NCBI RefSeq assembly: GCF_009684755.1
Contig: NZ_BLBC01000007.1
Span: 61,375 to 125,374 of the forward strand
Reading direction: 5' to 3'
DNA length: 64,000 bases
Origin: Capnocytophaga felis
Lineage (GTDB): Bacteria > Bacteroidota > Bacteroidia > Flavobacteriales > Flavobacteriaceae
Below, piece after piece: positions 1-9,203 of the stretch. A program made the translations under genes and the position numbers. Position 1 is the first letter of the stretch. Each line of letters begins with the position of its first letter. Below the pieces are notes generated by a model. That model was not told the DNA's origin and did no database searches. It saw only the letters and a program-made list of their open reading frames with translations.

Positions 1-908
1 TCGTTGGATTTAAGCGTTGTTTTAGAGGTTGTTACATTGAAAGAGAATTCTCCCACAGCTCCCGAAAAGTTTTCCGGCTTACCAGCTTCTGGTAAATTTC
101 GCACATTTAGGTTTTTGTTACCGGAAGTTACCCGCTTTGCCACTTGCTCCATAATGGGTCTTCCGAAGAAGTCGCGTTGTGTAGTGGGTATACTCAGGAT
201 AGCATCTAATGTGAGAGGCTCAAGGGTAATATTTCCGGATTTTTGCGGATACAACACCACCTTTTTCACTACAATGCAACGGAAAGGTTTGCCGTCATAG
301 GTACAATTTTCCGGTTCGTAGCTTTGCAGTCGGATTTCTTGGCTCCAAAAGTTCGGATATTTGGGATTATCTACCTGACGTAAATCATTTAAAGCTACTT
401 GCCCACCAACGTAAAGACGGTAAACAATGCTTACAGCTTCATTCAAGTATGGATTTGGTTTTGAAACTTCCGCAACCAAAAACAAATTGTCCTTGGCTAC
501 ATCGTTGGTAGTTTTATTTATTGAGGGGGAGCTGACAGCTTCTGTAACAGTTATTTGAATGGGGGTTGTTTTGTAAGTTTTTCCATCAATTTCAATGGTA
601 GCTTGCCCAATGGTAAATTTTCCTTTGGCTGTGGGTTGTAAAATATACCCGTAAGTTTTTGAAAAACTACGTTTTCCGTTTATCCACGACTCGGAAACGG
701 ATTGAGAAGGTCCCATCACAACCGAAAAATCTTTGAAATTTGGCGGGGTGAAGTTATCTCCATTTTTGTTCATCGAAAATTCAATTCGTAAACGCTCATT
801 TACTCCCAAAGTTTCTTTACTTACTTTGGCAGTGAATTCTATATTTTGTGAGTGTAATAGATTGATTACAAAACTAATAAAAAATAATATGCGGTATTTC
901 ATCTTCAT
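1..908 (-). CDS. batD: BatD-like protein, C-terminus cut by window edge
   Basis: Reading the minus strand from about 908 down to base 1 gives an uninterrupted frame beginning MKMKYRILFFISFV, a short signal peptide, followed by a beta-sandwich-like secreted region with 'VNERLRIEFSMNKNGDNFTPP' and 'FKDFSVVMGPSQS'. This wording is characteristic of BatD, the oxygen-tolerance protein of the Bacteroidota Bat operon. BatD is a periplasmic/membrane protein thought to work with the VWA proteins BatA and BatB in envelope stress tolerance; its biochemistry is not settled. Two in-frame ATGs (908 and 902) could start it. It lies 46 bp after batC and is the last Bat gene visible. About 300 residues are present; the rest, including any C-terminal membrane segment, is outside the window. 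Confidence 0.85.
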   Translation of the reverse strand, partial: MKMKYRILFFISFVINLLHSQNIEFTAKVSKETLGVNERLRIEFSMNKNGDNFTPPNFKDFSVVMGPSQSVSESWINGKRSFSKTYGYILQPTAKGKFTIGQATIEIDGKTYKTTPIQITVTEAVSSPSINKTTNDVAKDNLFLVAEVSKPNPYLNEAVSIVYRLYVGGQVALNDLRQVDNPKYPNFWSQEIRLQSYEPENCTYDGKPFRCIVVKKVVLYPQKSGNITLEPLTLDAILSIPTTQRDFFGRPIMEQVAKRVTSGNKNLNVRNLPEAGKPENFSGAVGEFSFNVTTSKTTLKSN

Positions 909-954
909 TGTGTTTTTAGCTTAGTCTGCTTTTCATTAGTATATTATTTTCTCG

Positions 955-1824
955 CTACCAGTCTTTTTCTGATTTTGAACGATTTCCTTTCACTTTTTGT
1001 GCATTGATTTTTTCTTGTGTTTTTTGGTCTTCGTTGTTCATTGCCTCTAAAATGCGTTCCATTTGTTGAGGTGATAATGAAGAAGGTCGATTTTGTCCTT
1101 TTCTTTCATTGTTTTCGTTTTTGTCTTTCCCATCTTGATTAGGGGCTTTGGATTCTTTTCCTTGGTCTTTATCTTGATTTTGCTTGTTTTCGTCTTGATT
1201 TTGTTTGTTTTGATTGTCTTTTTCTTTGTTTTTATCGTTGTTTTTGTCTTTTTCGTCTTGTTTATCTTTATTGTTTTGATTGTTTTGTTGGTCTTTATTA
1301 TCCTGATTTTGCTGATTGTTTTTATTTTGGTCTTTGTTTTCCTCAGGTTTGGGCGGATTTTTCTTTAATAGGTCTTGTGCTACTGCCAGATTGTATCGAG
1401 TTTGTTCATCGGTGGGGTTATTACGAAGTGCCTCTTTGTAAGCCTGTACAGCTTTATCGTATGCTTTTTCCTGCATAAAGGTATTTCCGATATTATGAAA
1501 TATTTGATGCTTTTCTTCATTGCTCATTTCACCGGAAGTTGATGCGTTTTTCAGACGTGTAAAAGCCTCATCGTAGCTTTTTTGTTTATAGTACATCGTA
1601 CCTAAATTATACTGAGCTACACCATTATCCTTGTTTTTGGCAATAGCGTTGCGATAATCCACTTCGGCTTGTATGGGTTGGTCGTTTTTCAGTGCGTCAT
1701 TGCCTTTATGTGTATATTTTTTTGATATTTCTTTTGATTTTACCGATTGAATTTCGTTATTATTCTGTGCAAAAGAAGTAAATCCTATCAAAAATACTAT
1801 GTAGTAAAATAAATTTCGTTTCAT
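955..1824 (-). CDS. batC: BatC, TPR protein with Asn/Gln/Lys-rich tail
   Basis: 289 residues with an N-terminal signal peptide (FYYIVFLIGFTSFAQ), then about three tetratricopeptide repeats (residues about 35-150, for example 'AVQAYKEALRNNPTDEQTRYNLAVA'). From about residue 155 comes a long low-complexity tail of N, Q, D, K and E ending in 'SSLSPQQMERILEAMNNED'. The TPR-plus-acidic/polar tail and the 'ILEAMNNEDQKTQEKI' ending are typical of BatC in the aerotolerance operon. It probably scaffolds BatA/BatB/BatD on the periplasmic side. It sits between batB (52 bp gap) and batD (46 bp gap) on the same strand, so co-transcription is likely. Confidence 0.88.
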   Translation of the reverse strand: MKRNLFYYIVFLIGFTSFAQNNNEIQSVKSKEISKKYTHKGNDALKNDQPIQAEVDYRNAIAKNKDNGVAQYNLGTMYYKQKSYDEAFTRLKNASTSGEMSNEEKHQIFHNIGNTFMQEKAYDKAVQAYKEALRNNPTDEQTRYNLAVAQDLLKKNPPKPEENKDQNKNNQQNQDNKDQQNNQNNKDKQDEKDKNNDKNKEKDNQNKQNQDENKQNQDKDQGKESKAPNQDGKDKNENNERKGQNRPSSLSPQQMERILEAMNNEDQKTQEKINAQKVKGNRSKSEKDW

Positions 1825-1876
1825 TTTTCTTCTAAAATATATGATAATTCATAAAAGAATGGGTGAAAATGTAATA

Positions 1877-2908
1877 TTATGATTCATTAAACAGATTTAA
1901 CATCTTAACCCATAATGTTTTTCTCTCAAAAATAAACAAATCTAACACCAAAAGAAATAATGCTCCTGCCAAAAACCATTGAAATTGGTCTTTGTAGTCC
2001 ACAAACTTTTGTGTTTCAAACTCACTTTTTTCGGTTCCGTCCAAAATTTTCACGATTTGCTCAACGGCTTGCTTGGTATTGTTTCCGTCTATATACTTTC
2101 CTCCCGCATTTTGGGCGATTTGCCGTAGTAATTCTTCGTTTAGGCGGGTAATGACCACCTCTCCGTTTCGGTCGCGTTTGTAGGTTTGTGTGTTTCCTTC
2201 CTTAATTGATATGGGTGCCCCTTTTTCCGTCCCTACTCCGATGGTGTAGATGGTAATTCCTTGATTTAGTGCCTCTGTTGCAATTTCCGCTGCTCCCATT
2301 TCGTGGTCTTCTCCGTCTGAAATGATAATAAGAATGCGTGCTGTAGGCTGACCTTCGTCGAAATAGCTGCTTCCCATTCGGATTGCTTCCTGAATAGCCG
2401 TGCCTTGCGATGAAAGCATATCGGTATTCATACTTCGCAAAAACATTTTCGCTGCCGAGTGGTCAGTGGTTAAAGGTAGCTGCGGATAAGCACTCGCCGC
2501 ATACGCAACTATCCCGATGCGGTCGCCTTTTAGCTCGTTCATCGTTTCAAATACCAAGCGTTTGGCTTTTTCGAGGCGATTGGGAGCTACGTCTTCGGCT
2601 AACATACTTTTTGATACGTCGATGGCAAAGACAACATCTACGCCCTCACGCTTAACGGTCTCAATTTTCGTGCCGATTTTCGGGTTTGCCAATGCAACAC
2701 ACAGAAGTATGATGACAACAGCCAATAAACTGAACTTAACCCAAGATTTGAAGCGGGAACGATTGGGAGCCAGACGTTTTAAAAGATGTTCGTCGGCAAA
2801 ATGTTTCTGTTTTCTTCTTTTTCGAATTTGTGATAATGCGAAAACAAAAAACATCAATACTATAATGGGAATAAACCATAAATATATCTTTTCATCAATA
2901 TGTATCAT
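1877..2908 (-). CDS. batB: BatB, VWA-domain membrane protein
   Basis: 343 residues with two N-terminal membrane segments (about 9-27 and 56-76), a von Willebrand factor A domain (about 88-285) and a C-terminal membrane helix (about 310-330). The metal-ion-dependent adhesion site is intact: DVSKS at 97-101, a 'GTAIQEA' threonine and 'IISDGEDHE'. BatB pairs with BatA in the Bat complex at the inner membrane. The order after batA and before batC is the conserved one in Bacteroidota. Distinguished from BatA by position and by the soluble linker 'KRRKQKHFADEHLLKRLAP'. Confidence 0.9.
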   Translation of the reverse strand: MIHIDEKIYLWFIPIIVLMFFVFALSQIRKRRKQKHFADEHLLKRLAPNRSRFKSWVKFSLLAVVIILLCVALANPKIGTKIETVKREGVDVVFAIDVSKSMLAEDVAPNRLEKAKRLVFETMNELKGDRIGIVAYAASAYPQLPLTTDHSAAKMFLRSMNTDMLSSQGTAIQEAIRMGSSYFDEGQPTARILIIISDGEDHEMGAAEIATEALNQGITIYTIGVGTEKGAPISIKEGNTQTYKRDRNGEVVITRLNEELLRQIAQNAGGKYIDGNNTKQAVEQIVKILDGTEKSEFETQKFVDYKDQFQWFLAGALFLLVLDLFIFERKTLWVKMLNLFNES

Positions 2909-2964
2909 AATTGTTATTTTGAAATAAGATATTGCAATTTTTTTAGTGAAGAAAGATAAACGAA

Positions 2965-3966
2965 TTAAATATCATTCCTGAAAAGAGTGTGTTTGAGCAA
3001 AAACTCAACCAATAGTAACAATCCTGCAATGATAACCAAAAGCCGAAACTTTTCATCAACCTGTGTATATTTAAATTCTTCAATCTTTGTGGTTTCCATC
3101 TTGTTGATTTCAGCGTATATTTCCTCTAATTTTTTATTGTTTGTGGCACGAAAATAGCGTCCTTCGGTAGTTTTGGCAATATTTTTCATTAGTTGCTCAT
3201 CAATTTCGACCTGTTGCATCCGATACATAATGCTCCCGTCGGCGTTCAGGGCGTATGGAGAAAGAGCCATACCGTTTGTACCAATGCCTATGGTATAAAC
3301 TTTAATGCCATATTCCGCTGCTATTCCCGCTGCGGTCTGCGGGTCAATGAAACCACTGTTGTTCACCCCGTCGGTAAGCAGGATAATCACGCGACTTTTG
3401 GCTTTACTGTCTTTTAGACGATTAACTGCTGTTGCGAGTCCCATTCCTATGGCGGTTCCGTCCTCAATCTGTCCGTAAGTAAGTTCTTTAAGGGCATTCA
3501 ATATAATGGATTTGTCGCTGGTTACCGGTGTTTTGGTGTAGCTTTCACCCGAATAGATGACCAATCCGATGCGATCGGAGATGCGGTCTTTTACAAATTG
3601 CGAAGCCACCTTTTTTAAAGCCTCGAAACGGTTTGGTTTTAAATCCTGTGAGAGCATACTTGCCGAAACATCGATTGCCATAACAATGTCTATACCGTCT
3701 GTGATTTTGGTCTTTGCCGAATGCGAACGTGTTTGGGGGCGTGCCAAGGCGATAATGATTAAAACTATTGCCAATATTCTTAAAACGAATAAGGAATGGT
3801 ATAATCTGCTTTCCCAAGAGGTCATTTTTTTAAAGGCACTGGTTGTTGAGACCGTAAGCGAGGCTCTTGACTTTTTATTCCAGAAGAAATAAGCCAAAAT
3901 CATCAGCGGAATGAGCAACAATAGCCAAAAAAAGGTCGGATTTGCAAAAGTTATATCTTTGAACAT
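2965..3966 (-). CDS. batA: BatA, VWA-domain membrane protein
   Basis: 333 residues. An N-terminal 'FANPTFFWLLLLIPLMILAY' anchor, a second helix at about 60-75 ('LRILAIVLIIIALARPQ', the hallmark of BatA), a VWA domain with MIDAS DVSAS at 99-103, 'GTAIGMG' and 'LLTDGVNN', and a C-terminal helix (about 308-325). BatA is an inner-membrane protein of the aerotolerance complex with its VWA domain facing the periplasm. The start is 15 bp after the stop of the upstream 533-residue gene, so the two are probably translated from one message. Confidence 0.92.
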   Translation of the reverse strand: MFKDITFANPTFFWLLLLIPLMILAYFFWNKKSRASLTVSTTSAFKKMTSWESRLYHSLFVLRILAIVLIIIALARPQTRSHSAKTKITDGIDIVMAIDVSASMLSQDLKPNRFEALKKVASQFVKDRISDRIGLVIYSGESYTKTPVTSDKSIILNALKELTYGQIEDGTAIGMGLATAVNRLKDSKAKSRVIILLTDGVNNSGFIDPQTAAGIAAEYGIKVYTIGIGTNGMALSPYALNADGSIMYRMQQVEIDEQLMKNIAKTTEGRYFRATNNKKLEEIYAEINKMETTKIEEFKYTQVDEKFRLLVIIAGLLLLVEFLLKHTLFRNDI

Positions 3967-3981
3967 AAGTAAATTTCTTTA

Positions 3982-5583
3982 TCAATCGCGTTTAAAGTTA
4001 ATGGAAAGCAATACTCGCTGAGCAATTTCTTTTGCCTGCGGGGTATCAACATAGGTAATGAGCAGTTGTTGTAAGGCTCCATTTTCCGTAAAGCTATATA
4101 ATTCATAATTAGCATCGAAAGTTTTTTGATTTCTCTCATCGTTCAGCTTCATTTTGCCCGAAACTTTAATCCCTTGCACCCCGTTTGGAGCAGTATATTC
4201 CTCTTTAAGGGTTGTAATGTTCTTGGCTCCGGCTGCATCTAACTGTGAAAGTACGATTTCATTAACCATATCAGGGTCTAAGTTGATATTCTGGTCTGAA
4301 CTCGTTTGCTTGAAGGTAATAACGCTGGTCATAATGTACAATTCGGAATTAATGCTCCCGAAATCAAACACGTACTGTTTTTTTATCTGTTCATTAAAGC
4401 CTTTAATATCGATTATCTGCCTACGGGTTAATATCTTTGGAGTCGAAAGCTCTGTAATGGGATACCCGTAATCACTTGTTACCCATTCGGTTTTACTGAT
4501 TTTCTCAATATAATTACCGCCAAAGAAGTTATATGTAAGGTAGTAAGCCAAAGCTCCGGCAAGGATGGCAGCTGTTACCGCTACAACTATATTTGTAATC
4601 TTTTTCTTTTTGTGTTTTTTCTTCTGTAAAATTTCGATTTGTTGTTTGTCGGAGTTGTCAATATTCTCGGAAACTTCAGGAATTGCACTCTTTGTTTTTA
4701 CAACCACATCTTTGATAGTCTCTCGGTCATATTCCGCAATAGTATCTTCAGGCTTACTTTTTGCGAATTTTACCAAATCGGCGGTTTGCAATACCCTTTT
4801 CAGATTGTAAATGGTTTCAAGCGTAAGATTAAGTTTTCCGCTTTCTTGAAGAAGATGAATTTTTTCTAACAATTCATCGCTGGTACTTTCTTTGGCGGAT
4901 ATATGCACTTCATCTTCCAAGTAGTTTCGGATAATATCGGTCAGTTCCGAGTAATATTCTTTGTGTTTTGACTCTATAAGATACTTGGATTCTTGTAATT
5001 TTTTAAGTTCTTCAATGGCACGTTCAAATGGCGGGAGATTTTTTATTCTTTCCGTTTCCGAAATTTGTTTCTTGCGGAACATTACCAAATAAACAATGAG
5101 CAAAGCCAGAGCAATCACGGCTATAACGGAGCCGATCCAGAGCCATAAATTCATACTTTTAGGCGGAGTTACCTCCATTATAGGCTTGATGTCATATAAT
5201 GGCTGCTTTAAGGTATCCACCGCTATTGAGTGTACCTCAATTCGGAGTGAATCCGTATAAAAATCTTTGGAGTTTATGCTGATTCGTTGGCGAGGTATGG
5301 TGTAATTTCCCGCATCGAACTGGGTTAAGAAGTATTCCTTCTCTAAACGTATTTTTTCTCCTTTGCTAATGGTGTCAGTAGGGGAGGTTCTGACCATTTC
5401 CAACGGCATAAAGGTTTGTCCGTCAGGAAACAAAACAGGTTCTCCTTCCGATGCCTCTACGGATATTTTGTATTTTATTTGTTCTCCTATCTTTATCTCT
5501 TTGGTGTCGGTTTCAAACTGAATTTCCTGTGCCTTTAAGCCCGAAACCAATAGCAACAGAGCGTATAAAATCTTATTTTTCAT
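3982..5583 (-). CDS. Bat-operon membrane protein (BatD-like N-terminus, DUF4381-like middle)
   Basis: 533 residues. A signal peptide (KNKILYALLLLVSGLKAQ) leads a beta-rich extracytoplasmic segment (about 20-130) whose 'EIKIGEQIKYKISVEASEG' resembles BatD. A membrane helix follows at about 147-170. Then a cytoplasmic segment (about 180-330, 'LPPFERAIEELKKLQESKYL', 'YYSELTDIIRNYLEDEVHISAKESTSDELL') is the pattern seen in the small DUF4381-type protein that sits between the DUF58 gene and batA in many species. A second helix is at about 335-355 and a C-terminal domain of unknown type continues to the end. The extra C-terminal domain makes it longer than the usual family member. Function is inferred only from the operon. 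Confidence 0.75.
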   Translation of the reverse strand: MKNKILYALLLLVSGLKAQEIQFETDTKEIKIGEQIKYKISVEASEGEPVLFPDGQTFMPLEMVRTSPTDTISKGEKIRLEKEYFLTQFDAGNYTIPRQRISINSKDFYTDSLRIEVHSIAVDTLKQPLYDIKPIMEVTPPKSMNLWLWIGSVIAVIALALLIVYLVMFRKKQISETERIKNLPPFERAIEELKKLQESKYLIESKHKEYYSELTDIIRNYLEDEVHISAKESTSDELLEKIHLLQESGKLNLTLETIYNLKRVLQTADLVKFAKSKPEDTIAEYDRETIKDVVVKTKSAIPEVSENIDNSDKQQIEILQKKKHKKKKITNIVVAVTAAILAGALAYYLTYNFFGGNYIEKISKTEWVTSDYGYPITELSTPKILTRRQIIDIKGFNEQIKKQYVFDFGSINSELYIMTSVITFKQTSSDQNINLDPDMVNEIVLSQLDAAGAKNITTLKEEYTAPNGVQGIKVSGKMKLNDERNQKTFDANYELYSFTENGALQQLLITYVDTPQAKEIAQRVLLSINFKRD

Positions 5584-5694
5584 TCTGCTTTTGCATTATT
5601 CGTCCAAATCTTTCTCTAATTTATCATTTATTCTTCCTTTTTTATTGAAGAATTTTCTTACTTCATTGCTAATTGTTCATTCTTTATTGAAAAA

Positions 5695-6561
5695 CTACCC
5701 TCTTCGTTTAAAATATCCTAATAGTTTCTGTGTGTAACTCTCATCACAACGACAACTTACGGTGCCTGCTCCTGATTTTTGCAGTAAATGTTCAAAATAA
5801 GATACCGTTTCTCGATAATGTTTCTCGTATTCGAGCCGTGTTGCTTTTGAACTGGTATTGACCAGCAGTAATTCGCCCGTTTCTGCATCCTTTACCGTGA
5901 TGTAGCCCAAATTAGGTAAGGTCGTTTCTTTTGCATCATAGACCCGAATGCCCGTAACATCGTGCTTACGTGAGGCAATACGAACCGGTTTTTCGTAGTT
6001 TCTGTCCATAAAATCGGATAACACGAAAACAATCGCCTTTTTTTTCATTACACTGCTCAAAAACTGAAACGCTTGGGCAATGTTTGTTTTGTAACTCTTC
6101 GGTTCAAATTCAATAAGCTCACGAATGATACGCAAAACGTGTGATTTTCCTTTTTTGGGAGGGATATACAGTTCTATTTGGTCGGAAAACAGAATGAGTC
6201 CGGTCTTGTCATTGTTTTGAAGAGCCGAGAAAGCCAGTGTCGCGGCAATTTCAGTAATCATTTCGCTTTTGAATTGCTGTGAAGTTCCGAAAAGTTCACT
6301 TCCACTAACGTCCACCATCAGCATAAGGGTAAGTTCGCGTTCTTCTTCAAAGACTTTCACGAAAGGTTCGTTATAGCGAGCCGTAACATTCCAGTCAATT
6401 GAGCGAATATCATCACCATATTGATACGGACGCACTTCGGAAAAAGTCATTCCACGTCCTTTAAAGGTAGAATGGTATTCTCCCCCGAATATATTATCGC
6501 TAAGCCTACGCGTTTTTATCTCAATCTTCCGTACTTTTTTTAATATTTCTTTGGTGTCCAT
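5695..6561 (-). CDS. DUF58 family protein of the Bat operon
   Basis: 288 residues without membrane segments. The DUF58 core motif 'RPYQYGDDIRSIDWN' (44-58) is followed by a VWA-like fold with DVSGS at 84-88 and 'FVLSDFMD' near 181. DUF58 proteins accompany MoxR ATPases and VWA proteins and are thought to be part of a MoxR-dependent metal-insertion or chaperone system. Normally this gene follows moxR directly; here about 3.4 kb containing three other genes separates them. The spacer to the next gene downstream (111 bp) holds no ORF. Confidence 0.9.
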   Translation of the reverse strand: MDTKEILKKVRKIEIKTRRLSDNIFGGEYHSTFKGRGMTFSEVRPYQYGDDIRSIDWNVTARYNEPFVKVFEEERELTLMLMVDVSGSELFGTSQQFKSEMITEIAATLAFSALQNNDKTGLILFSDQIELYIPPKKGKSHVLRIIRELIEFEPKSYKTNIAQAFQFLSSVMKKKAIVFVLSDFMDRNYEKPVRIASRKHDVTGIRVYDAKETTLPNLGYITVKDAETGELLLVNTSSKATRLEYEKHYRETVSYFEHLLQKSGAGTVSCRCDESYTQKLLGYFKRRG

Positions 6562-6608
6562 TTTGTTTTGAATTAATAAATAATTCGTATTACAAATATT
6601 TATCCTAA

Positions 6609-7283
6609 TTATAGACTATAACATTCTATTTTTGACAGTGTTTCAATCCAGTTATTAAATCGGGGTGCTTTATTGCGTATGCGATGTAGTCCGATAGTCT
6701 CTGCAAGGATATTTCCATACACTACTTTATCGTATCCCTTGATAATTCTTGCCAAACGATGTGACGGAGACGTCTCTTTCTTGTCATTTATCATCTCAGG
6801 ATTATCAAAATTAGCAAAGATATAGGCTAACTCGTCCTTGCCAATGAGTTCATCGGTCGGGATTATTTGTAAAAATACCTCTTTTTCACAGAAAAGCAAG
6901 CCTTCAAATTCGTGTAATTGCATATATGGAATAAAACGGTGTTGTAAATCGCTTGAAATACCAGCTTTCATTTTCATTTCCAGATGTTTTAACTTTAGGT
7001 TTTTATCTGTTATACGTTTGGCTTGTTCCCAACCCGGAAATTTATATCCGGAATGAAGCCCATAGTAATCAATAAATGTACTGACGATGCTATTTTTGTC
7101 TTGTATTAGATGATTTTCAATCTGTTTTTTTAACAATTGCCAATCAACCATCCCACCTCGTGAGTGTTTTATCAAGGGAGCATCCAGAATAATGTGCTTA
7201 CCGATAAAAAACGGATACATTATTTTCCGAACGAACTCTTGTTCGGTCTGTCCTTCACATATTATGATAATTCGTTTCATCAA
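6609..7283 (-). CDS. DUF4276 family protein, Toprim-like
   Basis: 224 residues, soluble. The N-terminus 'RIIIICEGQTEQEFVRKI' has the E-G-x-T-E signature seen in DUF4276 and in the Toprim-type nuclease domains of OLD-family proteins. 'YMQLHEFEGLLFCE' near residue 125 is the second conserved DUF4276 motif. The gene lies 3 bp after the stop of the ATPase gene upstream, so the two are very probably made together. DUF4276 proteins are often coded next to an AAA ATPase of the AAA15/OLD kind, a layout reminiscent of PARIS (AriA AAA ATPase with AriB DUF4435). Nuclease activity is inferred, not seen. Confident on the family, uncertain on function. Confidence 0.75.
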   Translation of the reverse strand: MMKRIIIICEGQTEQEFVRKIMYPFFIGKHIILDAPLIKHSRGGMVDWQLLKKQIENHLIQDKNSIVSTFIDYYGLHSGYKFPGWEQAKRITDKNLKLKHLEMKMKAGISSDLQHRFIPYMQLHEFEGLLFCEKEVFLQIIPTDELIGKDELAYIFANFDNPEMINDKKETSPSHRLARIIKGYDKVVYGNILAETIGLHRIRNKAPRFNNWIETLSKIECYSL

Positions 7284-7286
7284 GTC

Positions 7287-8354
7287 TTAAAAATTAGGCT
7301 GCCCTTTGGTGATGATATTACGTTTCCATAGGTCGTCAAGGGTATAATCTTCCAACCAAACTTGCAATTCTTCTGACTTTAATCGCTGAAAATGACTCTC
7401 ACCATCAATTTGGTCAACGGTAATGACATCTTCCGGTTCAAAATGACTGATTAAATCCGTTGATTGAGTTGCGATAATCACTTGAACATCTTTTTTCGCT
7501 ACTGATTTGATAAGACCTGACAGCTTAGCAATGGCAGTTGGGTGTAGTCCCAACTCGGGTTCATCTATGATAATGACTTCCGGAAGTTGAGGTTGTAAGA
7601 ACAAGGTTGCCAACGCAATAAAACGTATCGTTCCGTCTGACAAATCATTCACACCATATACTGTGTCAGCATATTTACTACGCCATTTTAGTCTGATACT
7701 TCCATTACTTTCAGGTTTCAGGAAGAAATCGAAGAAGTACGAAGCAATACTCTGCACGGTTTTGACAATAAACTGATACGAAACAGGATGTTTATGTTGT
7801 ATATCGAATAAGAATGCAGCTAAATTCTCTCCCTTTTCATACAGAAAATACTTGTCATTCTCCACATTAGAAGCTTTTCCAAAGGGGGAATGCTCACCTG
7901 TGTCGTGAAAATGATATTTTTTCAATCCTGATATGTAGTTCTCTATATATCTTGCTCTGGGGGCATTATTATAATACAAATTAGATTCTGTATTAAAAGA
8001 TGCAATATCAATAGGATTTATAAAATGTATATTATCATACCATAGTCCTTCTTCTGTGAATATGAAGCTATCATCTCCTTTTTTAAGAGTAAATGAATAC
8101 GCATTGGTATTTTCAAACTCCAATTTAGCTGAAATTTCTTGCGTAATCTTATCTCCTTTATGTAAAAAGGTGTCAATTCCTTTCAGGGCAACATATTCAC
8201 GCAAATTTCTACGATAAATCTGCTTTAAAAAGTCAAAAAATGACAAGAAATTACTTTTACCACTGCCGTTAGCACCAATAAAAATATTGATGTTTTGCAT
8301 TGTAAGGGAAAGTTCCCGAATGGATTTATAACCTTTTATCGTTATTCTTTTCAT
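7287..8354 (-). CDS. AAA ATPase, OLD/AAA15-like
   Basis: 355 residues. SMC/OLD-style ATPase with the Walker A motif GANGSGKSN at 27-35, a long variable insert with no coiled coil, a signature-like segment 'VNDLSDGTIRFIALATLFL' (about 228-246), Walker B plus D-loop 'VIIIDEPELGLHP' (about 260-272) and a switch region 'IIATQSTDLISHF' (about 294-306). No C-terminal Toprim domain is present; that role may be taken by the DUF4276 protein just downstream. Such proteins sense damage or phage components in related defence modules. The pair interrupts the aerotolerance locus, which suggests acquisition. Confidence 0.8.
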   Translation of the reverse strand: MKRITIKGYKSIRELSLTMQNINIFIGANGSGKSNFLSFFDFLKQIYRRNLREYVALKGIDTFLHKGDKITQEISAKLEFENTNAYSFTLKKGDDSFIFTEEGLWYDNIHFINPIDIASFNTESNLYYNNAPRARYIENYISGLKKYHFHDTGEHSPFGKASNVENDKYFLYEKGENLAAFLFDIQHKHPVSYQFIVKTVQSIASYFFDFFLKPESNGSIRLKWRSKYADTVYGVNDLSDGTIRFIALATLFLQPQLPEVIIIDEPELGLHPTAIAKLSGLIKSVAKKDVQVIIATQSTDLISHFEPEDVITVDQIDGESHFQRLKSEELQVWLEDYTLDDLWKRNIITKGQPNF

Positions 8355-8519
8355 TCTTACTTTAATTTATGGTAATTCCTTGTCATTCTTTGTCAGATTC
8401 ATTATAGTATGATATCAAATCTTTATAAAAAGATTGCTTATCAGGCTAAACGAAGTCAATACGTTTTTATTTTTATTAATTTTGATTTTGTTTATAATAA
8501 TAAAATATTGTATTACAGA

Positions 8520-9203
8520 CTATATCACTCTTTGTTTGTAACGTGTGATGATGCTATTGATGTTTGTGATACAATTTACGTATTCGGTTTCGCCTTCCAC
8601 GATGGCAAGAGCGTTGATGAGTTTTACCAATTGCCTGTAAATAGTATCGACCTCTTTACGTGCTTCCTTCATCGTTCCCTTTTTTCCTGATTTTTTCTCC
8701 TCATCACGTTCCGACATTCCGTTTACCACTCGGTCATTGGTTTGTTTTAAAGGAGTAACAATCTTTTTCAGCCCTAAAACCTCTACATCGGAAGCGTATT
8801 TGGTCTCTAATTCTTCAATGAACTTCACGAGCAATCCTGTTTGCTTGTCGAGTTGCATTGAAGTTTTGATGCCGTAATCTTTGATTAACTGTGAAAGTCT
8901 TTTTTGAGCTTCCTTTATGTCCGTATCAGGCACAGAACCAAATGCAGCAACAGCACTTTTGAATCCCATATAGAGTTTATCACGTTCTTTATCGGCAATT
9001 TTAATCTCATCGGTCTTAAAACTTTTTTGAGATTGATTCATCGCTTCCTTTTCCTTTGCGATTGCAGCTTTGTAAGGACTTAACAGCCTTTGAACCTTTT
9101 CAGAAACAAGTGTATCGGTCTCCACAAAGTTTAAAACTTGATTATGAAATGCAAAATGTGCTCCGTTTGCAATGGTACGTAAGGTTAATTCTTGTATTTC
9201 CAT
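8520..9203 (-). CDS. Helical cytoplasmic protein, DUF6261-like
   Basis: 227 residues, predicted all alpha, with no signal peptide or membrane segment. The opening 'QELTLRTIANGAHFAFHNQVLNFVE' and the alternating Lys/Glu-rich helices match my memory of the DUF6261 family, a Bacteroidota-specific group of unknown function. It lies 165 bp upstream of the AAA ATPase gene on the same strand, but the A/T-rich gap makes a shared transcript uncertain. No catalytic motif is visible. Confidence 0.55.
   Translation of the reverse strand: MEIQELTLRTIANGAHFAFHNQVLNFVETDTLVSEKVQRLLSPYKAAIAKEKEAMNQSQKSFKTDEIKIADKERDKLYMGFKSAVAAFGSVPDTDIKEAQKRLSQLIKDYGIKTSMQLDKQTGLLVKFIEELETKYASDVEVLGLKKIVTPLKQTNDRVVNGMSERDEEKKSGKKGTMKEARKEVDTIYRQLVKLINALAIVEGETEYVNCITNINSIITRYKQRVI

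Noticed and set aside
1093..1368. Plus-strand frame rich in F, V, I and L
   Set aside because: It is the antisense of the Asn/Gln/Lys-rich tail of batC; composition is explained by that.
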